Below are positions 36,990 to 48,065 of a stretch of 64,000 nt of DNA, piece after piece (position 1 is the first letter of the stretch; every line of letters begins with the position of its first letter). Location of the stretch: positions 30,445,033-30,509,032 of the forward strand of contig CM049309.1 in NCBI GenBank assembly GCA_026874595.1, given 5' to 3'. This DNA is from Sipunculus nudus (Eukaryota > Annelida > Sipuncula > Golfingiida > Sipunculidae). The notes below the pieces were generated by a model that was given only the letters and a program-made list of their open reading frames with translations, was not told where the DNA came from and did not search any database. The position numbers were made by a program, and so were the translations under genes.

Positions 36990-39160
36990 TTCACAATAGA
37001 GGGTTCAAAGGAAAATGGATACAATGTGTACCCTGCTTGTCTGGGTGCTTAAAATCATGTTTCTGGTCCATAGCTCACAAAATATAGGTCACGATGACCC
37101 AATTTCAGGTTTCCAAGGAGTATTGCAAAGGACTTCCCTGAATGTCATGTTAGAAGAGTCTAGGGCTAATTGATACAATTTGTGCCCTGTCTGACTGCTC
37201 AAAATCATACTTCTGGCCAGTAGCTTGCATAAATACAGGTCACCATGACCTAATTTAAAATTTCAAAGGAGATTTGCCCTGGACCTAGGCCTGGTGCATA
37301 CAATTTTTACCCATCTAACATTAAAGGTACTCAAATCATGTTTTTGGCCTGTCACATGCAGGTTTGAGGTGGGATTTGCCAAGATCTCCCTGGATGTTGT
37401 GTTTGAAGATTTTAGGGCTTTAGAACACAATTTGTGCCCTGTCTGACTGTATTTGACATGTATTATAAGAATTAAGTTACCTAATTTCAGGATTCAATGA
37501 AGACTTGCCAAGACCTCCCAAGACTTTTCAATATAAGGTTCAAAGGAAAATAGATACAATTTGCACCTTGTCTGTCTGGATGCTCAAATTCATATTTGTT
37601 TTTGCTCATAGCCCATAGAATAGATTCCGGGCACAATGACATAATTTCTGGTTGCCAAAGAGATCTGCTTCCCTGGATGTTGCTTTAGAAGATTCTAGGC
37701 CTAATAAATACAATTTGTGCCCATCTGACATTCAGGGTTTTCATATGACTTTTTCCCTGCAAGTTGCAGAATATAGGTCACAGTGACCTAATCTTCATGT
37801 TTCCAAGTACATTTGCTTGGGACCTCCCTGAATATTATGTTTGAATATTCAATGCCAAATAGATACAATTTTGCCCCATTTGCCTGGGTGCTCAAAATAA
37901 TTTTTCTGCCAAGTTGCAAAAAATAGGTCACTATGACCTAATTTCAGGTTTCCAAGGAGATGTGCCTAGAATCTCCCTGGCTCTTGTGTTAGAAGATTTT
38001 GGACCTAACAGACGATTTGTGCCTATCTGACATTCATGGTGCTCATATGACATCTTTTTCCTATAGGTTGCAGAACATATAGGTAACCATGACAGAATAT
38101 TCTAGGCCTAACGGATACAATATGTCCCCTGTCTGACTGTCTGGGTTCTCAAAACAATTTTCGGCCCATAGGTCACAGAATATAGGTAATCATGTTTCCA
38201 AGGACATTTGCCAAGGATGTCTCAGAATTAACATTAGAAGATTCTAGGCCTAACAGATACAATCTGTGCCATGTCTGACTGTCTTGGTGCTCAAAACCAT
38301 TTTTGGCCCATAGGTCACAGAATATAGGTAATCATGACCTTCTTTCAGGTTTCCAAGGGCATTTGCCAAGGATGTCTCAGAATTTACATTAGAAGATTCT
38401 AGACCTCACATATACAATTTGTGCCCGTCTGACATTTAGGGTGCTCAATATCATGTTTTAGGCCTGTAGGTCACAAAATATAGGTCACCATGACTAATTT
38501 CAAGTTTCCAAGGAGATTTGCTTAGAACCTCCAAGGATATTGTGTTAGAAGTGTTCATATGACATCTTTTCCCTATCGGTTGCAGAATAAGGTCAGAGTG
38601 ACCTAATTTCAGGTTTCCAAGGACATCTGCCTAGGCCCCCCTAAATGGCATGTTGGAGAATTCTAGACCAAATGGGTACAATTTGTGCCCTATCTGATTG
38701 TCTGGGTGCTAAATATCATGTTTTCAGCCCGTAGGTCACAAAATATAGGTCACCATGACCTAATTTCAGGTTTCCAAGGGGATTTGCCTGTAAACTCCAA
38801 GGATATTGTGTTAGAAAATTCTAGGCCAAACAGATTCAATCTGTACCCTTTTGACATTCAGGGTATTCATATGACATCTTTTCCCTAAAGGTCACAGAAT
38901 ATACGTCACAGTGACCTTATCTTCATGTTTCCAAGTACATTTACTTGGGACCCCCCTGAATATTATGTTAGAATATTCAATGCCTAGTGGACTGTCTGAC
39001 TGTCTGGGTGCTCAAAATCATGTTTTTTTTCGGCCCATAGATCACAAAATATAGATCACCATTTCCTAATTTCAGGTTTCCAAAGAGTTTCACCTACTAG
39101 TAAGACCTCCGTGGATGTTCAGTTAGAAGTTTCTAGGTCTAACGGTTAGGTTTGATGCCA
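36990..39160. repeat. Array of about 12 diverged ~155-170-bp core repeats
   Basis: Recurring motifs are TATAGGTCACNNTGACC, AATTTCAGGTTTCCAAGGAG, TTAGAAGATTCTAGG and TACAATTTGTGCCC. Copies are clearly diverged and some are partial. The same core type occurs in the A4 and A8 elements, each unit there also carrying a GGTGGCGCCACC palindrome, which this array lacks. Confidence 0.8.
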
Positions 39161-39214
39161 TGTTAATGGATGGATACCAGACAAAGGATGACTGCTATAG
39201 CTCAGATGACTTAC

Positions 39215-39681
39215 ATATATATGTCAATGGAAAGAATGAGAATCTGGGAAGATCTGGAATCCTCCCGGGAAAAATAAGAATTCTGATTTTTCCCAGGAAA
39301 AATGAGAATCCAGAGATGGTATGAAGAGATTCCAATTCTTCCCGGGAAGAATGAGAATTCTCAATCTTCCTGGGACAAATGAGAATTCCAGTCTCTCCCG
39401 GGAAAATTGAGAATTCTCATTTTCCCGGGAGAGATTGGAATTCAGTTTGGAAATGCAAACCTGGGAAAAATGAGAATTCTCATTCTTCCCGAGAAGAATG
39501 GGAATTATTGATGCAAACTTTACTCTTTTAATTTTTTTCATACTTATTTCTCTTTTTGGAAGGAAACTTTGATCATCTTTCTTTCACATTAATTCTGAAC
39601 TGTTCAAGTTTTAAAAAAGAAATAAAAAGTACACTCACACAAAATAAAAATATGTGAATAAAATATGAAGCTGACAAAAAG

Positions 39682-39690
<9 letters not shown>
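39215..39690. mobile_element. Truncated D-family foldback element (D')
   Basis: It starts with the degraded terminal motif TATGTCAATGGAAAGAATGAG inside the hairpin loop of A6 (after GACTTA). It runs through alternating GAGAATTC/CCCGGGA repeats into D interior sequence in reverse orientation relative to D1 (matching 25395-25858), and is cut off by a TA run. Confidence 0.7.

Positions 39691-39719
<29 letters not shown>
39688..39719. repeat. (TA)n microsatellite
   Basis: About 16 TA units between D' and D2. Confidence 0.9.
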
Positions 39720-39722
<3 letters not shown>

Positions 39723-42601
39723 GAGGGAAAAATGAGAATCTGGGAAGATTCGGATTCCTCCCAGGAAAAATGAGAATTCTGATTTTTCCCCGGGAAAATC
39801 AGAATTCTGGTTTTTCCCAGGTAAAATCAGAATTCCCATTTTTCCCGGGGAAAATCAGAATTCTCATTTTGAGAAATGAGAATCATTTCATACTATGATT
39901 TGATTCTCATTTTTCCCGGGAAGAATGAGAATTCTGATTTTACCCAGGAAAAACCAGAATTCTTATTTTTTCCCAGCCAGCTCCAATTTCTTATGATATC
40001 CTTTTAATAGTTAAGGTGGGTTAAGTTTGCATATTTTATTATGGTATTATAACCAAACTTTAATGTTATTAACTGACCATCAATAAAAGAATAGTAACAT
40101 TTTGTGTCATGAAAAAAAGTAGAAAAAACATTTCTGTTAAAATCAGTTTTATTCACACATGATAGTACAAAACCCATCACATACATGTAAGTTTAAAACA
40201 AGCTCACCTGATATTACATATTAGTGCTTAGCACACATGATTCAGTTATAACGATTTCTAGACGTGAATATTTTTAATCTACAATTCAGTGAAGATAAAC
40301 ATTTATGTTAGATTGACAAACACATCTGACAAGTTGTCAGTGAGCTTCTGACATCTATACATGTTAAATTCAACCATGAAAAACATATACCTGATATTTT
40401 AAGTGCTAAACAATAAAGTGTAACTGAGGTAAAATACTTATTGTACATCTTAATCTTTAACACTGACAAAAAGGTAGCATGAAAAAGTTTAACATGGCAC
40501 AGTTATTAATGAAATAATGAACCAGATATTTTCATGTTAGTTCCAGGCATGTTCAAAAGGAGGAATAAAGAATTCAGATGCGACTGCGATGTGACAACAG
40601 TTGCTCAAAACTATATGAAAATTATGAGAAGAGAATGTTACAGATTAATCTACATTTCTTGCAAGTTGTAAATTGTCATAATATATATGTTTGACATGTG
40701 TTTAGTCAACACCCTAAAATTACCAACACAAATAATTGTGAAGCATTAAGGTTTAGAGAGCTGGTTTTTTTTTCTGCTGAGCAAAATATCAAAATATGTA
40801 ACACCAGGAAATAATTTGATATGAACTGTCCATTTTACTGGTAATCAAACAAACCAGTGTGTGCATTCTTTTTTAAATGCAATAAAGTTCAGGTAATTGT
40901 CTGTCGTTAGATATCCATCAAATATTTGAAAAAAATATTGTGCCAAGATGGTCCAATACGATGACACAATAATCTAAAACTTATTTCTTTTTTTACACTT
41001 GAACAGTTCAGAATTAACGTGAAAGAAAGATGATCAAAGTTTCATTCTGAAAAAGAGAAATAAGTATGTAAACAAGTGGCCCATGGGCCATGACGCTCAG
41101 CTGAATATAAGGAATGTTGAACAATGAGCAAAATGAGTGCAAACAAATCATGAATTTTGTGAAGAGTCCTTAGAAATGGGTTTCAGTGGGCTTTTGGACA
41201 GATGACAACTTCATTTGAAGGTCTCATAAACAGAAAAAAAAAATTCGTAAAAATTTGAAAAAAAAGGTAGTGCCACCAGTCTGCAGTAACTGATGAACAC
41301 TCCATGATCAATATATATCCAAAGAATCATGGCTATCAAGGCATTAGTTATTCAGATACTGGAGCTTTTGTTTGTATCAAATTTTAAATTATTCTTGGGG
41401 GTAATTATGAGCCCTATAGCTCAGAGAATATGGGTAACAGAAACCTATTTTCAGGTTTCCGAGGAGATTTTTCATTAGTCTCCCTGGATGTCAAGTAAGA
41501 AGATTCTAGGTTCAGCAGTTACAGTTTGTGCCATGTTAACAGATGACCACTTTATTTGAAGGTCTCATAAATAGAGAAAAATGCCTAAAAATTGAAAAAA
41601 AATACAGGTGGCGCCACCAGTTTGCAGGAACTGATGGAACACTCCATGATCAATATGCCTGCAAAAAATCATGGTGATCAATGCATTAGTTATTCAGATA
41701 CTGGAGCTTTTGTATCAAATTTTTAATTATTCTGAGGGGTACTTACTACAAAGGATATGGGTAACAGAGACCTAATTTCATGTTTTTCACAGAGACTTTT
41801 CATGAACCTCCCTTGATGTCAAGTTAGAAGAATCTAGGTCCAGCGGTTACGATTTGTGCCCTGTTAACAGATGACAGCTTCTTTGAAGGTCTCAAAAATA
41901 AAGAAAAAAATTTGTAAAAATTGGAAAAAAATACAGGTGGCGCCACCAGTTTGCAGAAACTAATGGAACATCCCATGATCAATATTCATGCAAAGAATCA
42001 TGGTGATCAATGCAGTAGTTATTCAGATACTTGAGCTTTAGTATCAAATTTTGCATTATTCTAGGGGGTACTTCGGAGCCCATAGCTCCAAGGATATGGG
42101 TAACAGAGACCTAATTTCAGGTTTTCAAGGAGATTTTTCATGGACCTCCCTGGATGTAAAGTTACAAGATTCCAGGTCCTGTCACGTTGGTTACGATTTG
42201 TGCCCTGTTACCGAACGGCCAGACGGCCGGACGCCGGACAAAGGGTGATCGCTATAGCTCAGATGACTTTCAGTCAGCTGAGCTAAAAATTAAAAGAGTT
42301 CAATTGGCATCAATAATTCCCATTCTTCCCAGGAAGAAGGAGAATTCTCATTTTTCCCAGGTTTGAATTTCAAAACTGAATTCCAATCTCTCCCGGGAAA
42401 AATAGGAATTCTCAATTTTTCCCGGGAGAGACTGGAATTCTCATTTGTCCCAGGAAGAATGAGAATTCCCATTCTTCCCGGGAAGAATGGGAATCCCTTC
42501 ATACCATCTCTGGATTCTCATTTTTCCTGGGAAAAATCAGATTTCTAATTTTTCCCGGGAGGATTCTGGATCTTCCCAGATTCTCATTCTTCCCTCGACA
42601 T
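39717..42601. mobile_element. D-family foldback element (D2) containing a nested family A element
   Basis: Left terminus TATGTCGAGGGAAAAATGAG (39717) and right terminus CTCATTCTTCCCTCGACA (42601). The arms have the same GAATTC/CCCGGG structure as D1. The centre (39985-41068) matches D1 on both sides but includes about 650 bp (40330-40985) where D1 has only about 115 bp. Element A4 is inserted at 41071/41072, and the D sequence resumes at 42290. Confidence 0.75.
41072..42289 (+). mobile_element. Family A Helentron-like element (A4), clean copy nested in D2
   Basis: 5' end: ACAAGTGGCCCATGGGCCAT then GACGCTCAGCTGA. 3' end: ACGGCCAGACGGCCGGACGC, then hairpin TAGCTCAGATGACT-TTC-AGTCAGCTGAGCTA (42255-42285) and AAAA. 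Three ~330-bp cores each have a palindrome (GGTAGTGCCACC near 41266, GGTGGCGCCACC near 41609 and 41936). Flanking sequence matches uninterrupted D1 (25530-25560) and D', giving an empty site for comparison. No target-site duplication is evident. At 1.2 kb it is the clearest reference copy of family A. Confidence 0.8.
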
Positions 42602-42602
42602 G

Positions 42603-42678
42603 TTATATATATATATATACATATATATATGTATATATATATATATATATAATATATATATATATATACATATATATA
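42603..42678. repeat. TA/TATACA-rich microsatellite
   Basis: Alternating TATATA and TATACATA between the D2 end and the B1 start. TA-rich sequence also follows B1, suggesting B1 inserted into this tract. Confidence 0.85.
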
Positions 42679-43557
42679 ACTAGAATACAGGTAGTCGACA
42701 AGCGACTACGTGTATCCGCCTAAATCAGAGTGGAACGGGTGAAGTGAGGCATGGATTGAGTGGCAAGGGGAAATAGAGTGAAGTGTTGCATATTAGCATG
42801 GATGTGTGCAGCCAAATTGTGTTAGTAGGTTGTGCCACCTACCACAAAAACCAGAAAGCCGTCCAAGATGTATACATATACAAAATTTAAGGCAGATAGG
42901 TCAAACCACTACATGTATATGAGTGATTTTAGCCCACGACAGACACACAGATGGACGCTGAGCAAAAATGGTTGCAGGTGGCGCCACCAGTTTTGCGTAT
43001 GATATAGAGCTATGTGAGAATTATACACATGCAAAACTTTGGCCAACATTTCCCAAGATATGAGCTTGGATGTCTGCTGCATAAACTAGAATGTAGGTGG
43101 CGCAACCTGTCATAAAATCAGAAAAATATCCAGGATGTATACGCATGCCGAATTTCAGGTGAATTAGTCAAACCACTGCAGAGATATGAGTGATTTTAAC
43201 CCAAGGCAGACGAACAGATGGACACTGTGCAAACATGGTTGCAGGTGGTGCCACCATTTTTTGTGTATGTTATAAAGCTCTCCAAGGGCTACATTTGTGC
43301 AAAAAAATTTTCCTGATCGGTCAAACGGTTCCTGAGATATGTGGGTTTATGTGTGGAAACAGACGCACAATCGGACACAGAGCGCAGAGGAAAGGTCAGA
43401 GGTCAAAACAAAATCGGGGCACAGCAGTTCACATGTGACCCGAACATAAGCCCGGGTTTTGTAAAATTCCGTCCAGCGGTTACGGAGGAGTTCTCCGGAC
43501 ACCTACGCGGCAAGGGGCTGAAAACATAGTATCCGCAAAACTCTTTTGGCGTATACA
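42679..43557 (+). mobile_element. Family B Helentron-like element (B1)
   Basis: 5' end: ACTAGAATACAGGTAGTCG then ACAAGCGACTAC, a GTAGTCG/CGACTAC hairpin, followed by GTGTATCCGCC. 3' end: AACATAGTATCCGCAAAAC then TCTTTTGGCGTATAC, a degraded copy of the B terminator hairpin. Cores carry GGTGGCGCCACC (42978-42989) and variants near 43095 and 43245. Confidence 0.75.
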
Positions 43558-44058
43558 ATTATATATATAAAACAAGTTCCTTCATTTTTTGTTATAATAT
43601 TATAATAATAGCTAAGTCAGGTTTCTGAGATGAGGTTCCCAGAGAATACAAAAAAAATAAATTATGTTTAAAGGGCTTAGGAATAACTACATTTGTTGAT
43701 TGTTATAATGATGCTGTTTTGTGTGTTTGTTGATCTGACCCCTTTGTTGATCTGACCCCTTAATGTTAATTACAATAAAGTTTGGTTATAATACCATGGT
43801 AAAATATGCAAACTTAACCCACCTTAACTATTAAAAGGATATCATTTAACAAATTGGAGCTGGCTGGGAAAAATAAGAATTCTGGTTTTTCCAGGGAAAA
43901 ATCAAATCGAAGTATGAAATGATTCTCATTTTTACTGGGAAGAATGGGAATTCCCATTATTCCAGGGAAAAATCAGAACTCTCATTTTTCCCAGGAAAAA
44001 TCAGAATTCTCATTTTTCCTGGGAGGATTCCGGATTTTGCCAGATTCTCATTCTTCAG
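43558..44058. mobile_element. Partial D-family element (D3), reverse orientation
   Basis: D interior sequence in reverse (GAGATGAGGTTCCCAGAG, CAAACTTAACCCACCTTAAC) leads into a GAATTC/CCCAGGA arm ending CCAGATTCTCATTCTTC at about 44055. The terminal CCTCGACATA is lost and the left arm is absent. Confidence 0.65.
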
Positions 44059-44256
44059 ACACCATACCATATACATGTTATACTGCAATAAAATGATTTC
44101 CAAGTCAAATCCCATTTAAGACTGCTTATTTTCATACAGATATACAAGACATTTAAGATGGCTGGGACCCAGACAGTGCAGACTTCACAACCACTGGGCA
44201 TTACTTTATTGATTTCATTTGAAAACATAGGAGTCCAGAGTACAAATTAGCTGGGA

Positions 44257-45144
<888 letters not shown>

Positions 45145-46868
45145 ACAAGGGACCTGTGGGTCACGGCACTCAGCTAAAACTGATTATGAGAATTTTTGTT
45201 ATAAAAACATAATACTAGTATATGGAAATGTGGCAACAGTTAGCCTCTCATGATTACATATTTGTGTAAGTATGGGTTTCTGAACTAAGTGACTGTAATA
45301 TGCATGTAAATTATAAAAAGGAAGAAAGTGGAGATGAGTTGATCAAAGTATAATAATACACATTGAAATTATTATCAGAAATAATATTAAGAGATTGTTA
45401 AAAAATAATCCAAATTTTCCATTTTCAAATCAGAAAAAGCTTGATATCCATTTGTCATTCCAAACTATGGTTATCATTTGGAAACAAATATGTGGACAGA
45501 TGGACCCTGTCACCTTGATCTTTGACCTTGGGACCCAAAAATCTGTAAGTTTCTTCCACCACTGGCAGCTGAGCAAAATGTGGAAAATGGAATGTTTGGG
45601 ATGAAAAGTTTGCATCCACAATTATTTTCAAGAAGTGGATCCTGTAACCTTGGCCTTTGACCTTGTGACCCCAAAATTGAAAGGGTTCTTACTTCAGTGG
45701 TGGGCAATATATTAGTCAAGTTAAAACAAATATTTAAATCCAACCTGGAGTTATCATCTGGAAACAAATATGTGGACAGAGGACCCCTGTGACCTTGACT
45801 TTTGACCTTATGACCCCAAAATGAAAAAAAGGTTTCTTACTTTATTAGTATGCCATAAAAAAATCATGTTTGAAACCAACATGTTGATCCGAGCTGGAGT
45901 TATCATTCAAACAAATATGTGCACAGATGGCCAGTGACCTTGACCTTGAGACCCCATAATCAATCAGGTTCAGCTTCTATTTGCAGGTCACATATATGTT
46001 TGGAAGGTTTGGGATGAAAAAGTTTGGCTTAAGATGCATCGATCCACAATCTTTCTAAATAAGTAGGTCCTGTTACCTTGATATATAACCTCATGACCAA
46101 AAAAGAAGTGGGCCATATATAATTCAAGTTTGAAATTGATATGTCAATCCAAACAGGAGTTATATTCAGGAAACAAATTTGAAGGACATACAGAAAGACG
46201 AACAGACAGACGGATGGACAAGGTGATTACTATAGGGCATTGGCTTATTCAAGCCGAGCCCTAATAACACACAAGGTTTCAGGACACTAGATGAAACCAC
46301 AGTTAGCTGATAGAATAAATATAATTTGGCAGTCTCAAAATAAAGGAAAAAATATAGGTGGCCCCACCGATCTTCAGGAACTAAAGAAACCAGTCATAAT
46401 CAATAAGCACACCAGGTTTTGGGACACTAGATGAAACAAGTCGAGAAACTGACATAATTGCTTGCATCTGACAGTCTCAAAAATAGTAAAAAAAATTGTA
46501 AAAAATTTTTAAAAATCCAAGTTGCGCCATCAGTTTTTGGGAACTGACAACCCTAGTCATTGTCAATATTCAAGGCAAGATTCAGGGCAATGCATGCATT
46601 AACTATCAAGATACTAGAGGTTTTGTATCAAATTTTAAATTATTCTCAGGGGGACTACTTGCAAGCCCCATAGCTCAGAGGATATAGGTCACAGTAAAAT
46701 AATTTCAGGTTTTCAAGGGGATTTTTTATTGACCTCCCTGGATATTCAGTTACAAATTTCTAGGTCCAACAGTTGCAAAACGTGTCAGTCTCACAGATGG
46801 ACAGACAGACAGACAGATGCTGACCAATTACTATAGCTCAGTTGACTTACAATCAGCTCAGCTAAAAA
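45145..46868 (+). mobile_element. Family A Helentron-like element (A7)
   Basis: 5' end: ACAAGGGACCTGTGGGTCAC then GGCACTCAGCT. 3' end: ACAGACAGACAGACAGATGC, hairpin TAGCTCAGTTGACT / AATCAGCTCAGCTA and AAAAA. The left half has ~150-280-bp repeats with AAACAAATATGTGGACAGA and CCTTGACCTT motifs. The right half has two degenerate A-type cores in which the 12-mer palindrome is eroded (GGTGGCCCCACC near 46357, GTTGCGCCATC near 46523). Confidence 0.7.
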
Positions 46869-48065
46869 ACTCGTTCTCAGGGAGAACCAACAGGTATAAA
46901 GCTGTCAGTGGGTGTGCTAGAAACATCCCCTGAGAAATCATCAGCATTCAGACCAGACATAAAGATGGGTGGGATGGTGTTATATACTAGAGAGAGGCGA
47001 CACACTTCCACTAAATCTCTCCTTCACATAGTGTGATCAACGGAACACTTGCACCTTCATAACATAGGTCACTAAATATCTTTGATTCAAAAGATCTAGA
47101 TGTCTGGCATAAAAATCTGTTGAAATTGTCCACATTCAAATCATATCAGTTTCTGCATGTTTATCATCAGGGTCCATCCAAGCTGTCAAGGTTACAGATG
47201 CCTAGGAATAAAAGAGTTTTTAAAATCAGTGAATAATCAGTGACTTTACATCAGACTTTCCTGTCTACTGATGTTCACCCTCCTCTGGTTGGTGGAGGTC
47301 TTTATGTACCTCCTTATAACCTCTTTATCTTTAATGCAGGTAAGCTGACCTTAACTTCATTACATAAAGCCCCATAACAGTAGGCACCAGAATGGAGCCT
47401 GGATTTTTTTTATTGGAGGTATGTATCATAAGTGTAAACCTGGGCTCTTGAGTCCTGATTTAAATTACAACGATACTCCTGATAGTCACATTCATCACAG
47501 TCTGTGATCTATGGTCCCCTGATTTAAAGTACAACAGCCCATCCCACACTAGTGTCTACAAGAAAGTCAGGAGAGATTAGGGTGTTGGTTAGGACATATG
47601 CCATTCAAACTACAGTCCATACGGATACCTGTGTCTACATGTTTTTCTGGGAAAAGGTTTTTACTCAAGTTAGGCAGTATAAGAATTTTGGCCCCAAAAT
47701 TGTGGGAGCTTTTCTGTTTATATTGCCTGTGAGAATAATAATGTCTTAACTTGCACTGAATTTGTATGAGACAATCTTAAAGTCCCTGGTAAAAAGAAAA
47801 AGATGTGGCATGTTTATCACTGGTTAACTAAGAAATAAATCTGCTGTCAATGCACCCTCATAATAAACCAACCTTTGGGTCATCTTTATGACATCACTTA
47901 TTTCTAATAAACAATTATCATAACAATACACATTGACCATCCAGCAGTACCTGAACGACCCCATCCATGGTCCACTGACGCAAAGTAAATACATCTACTT
48001 TATAGAAATAAGTAACTTTAAACAAAATATCTGCATATATATTTGCAATTAAGAACTATTTGTAA
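46869..48065. other. Unique tract without confident gene
   Basis: A stretch at about 47246-47339 on the plus strand is open and ends in AATGCAG|GTAAGC, resembling a donor, but no domain or partner exon was found. Otherwise AT-rich. Confidence 0.4.

Larger units (their letters stand above)
34342..39213 (+). mobile_element. Outer family A element (A6), interrupted by A5 and broken at its 3' hairpin by D'
   Basis: The 5' end is ACAAGTGGCCCATGGGCCAT then AACGCTCTGCT at 34342. The matching 3' end appears to be at 39175-39213, where ACAAAGGATGACTGC and the left hairpin arm TAGCTCAGATGACT are followed not by the right arm but by a D-family end. Between lies A5 (34455-36964) and a long core array (about 36990-39160). 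Assigning this 5' end to this 3' end is inference from nesting order. Confidence 0.4.

Noticed and set aside
47246-47339. Plus-strand exon ending in AATGCAG|GTAAGC
   Set aside because: The donor is good and one frame is open, but no partner exon or domain is found and the same bases could equally be an acceptor. Recorded only as a note in the tract entry.
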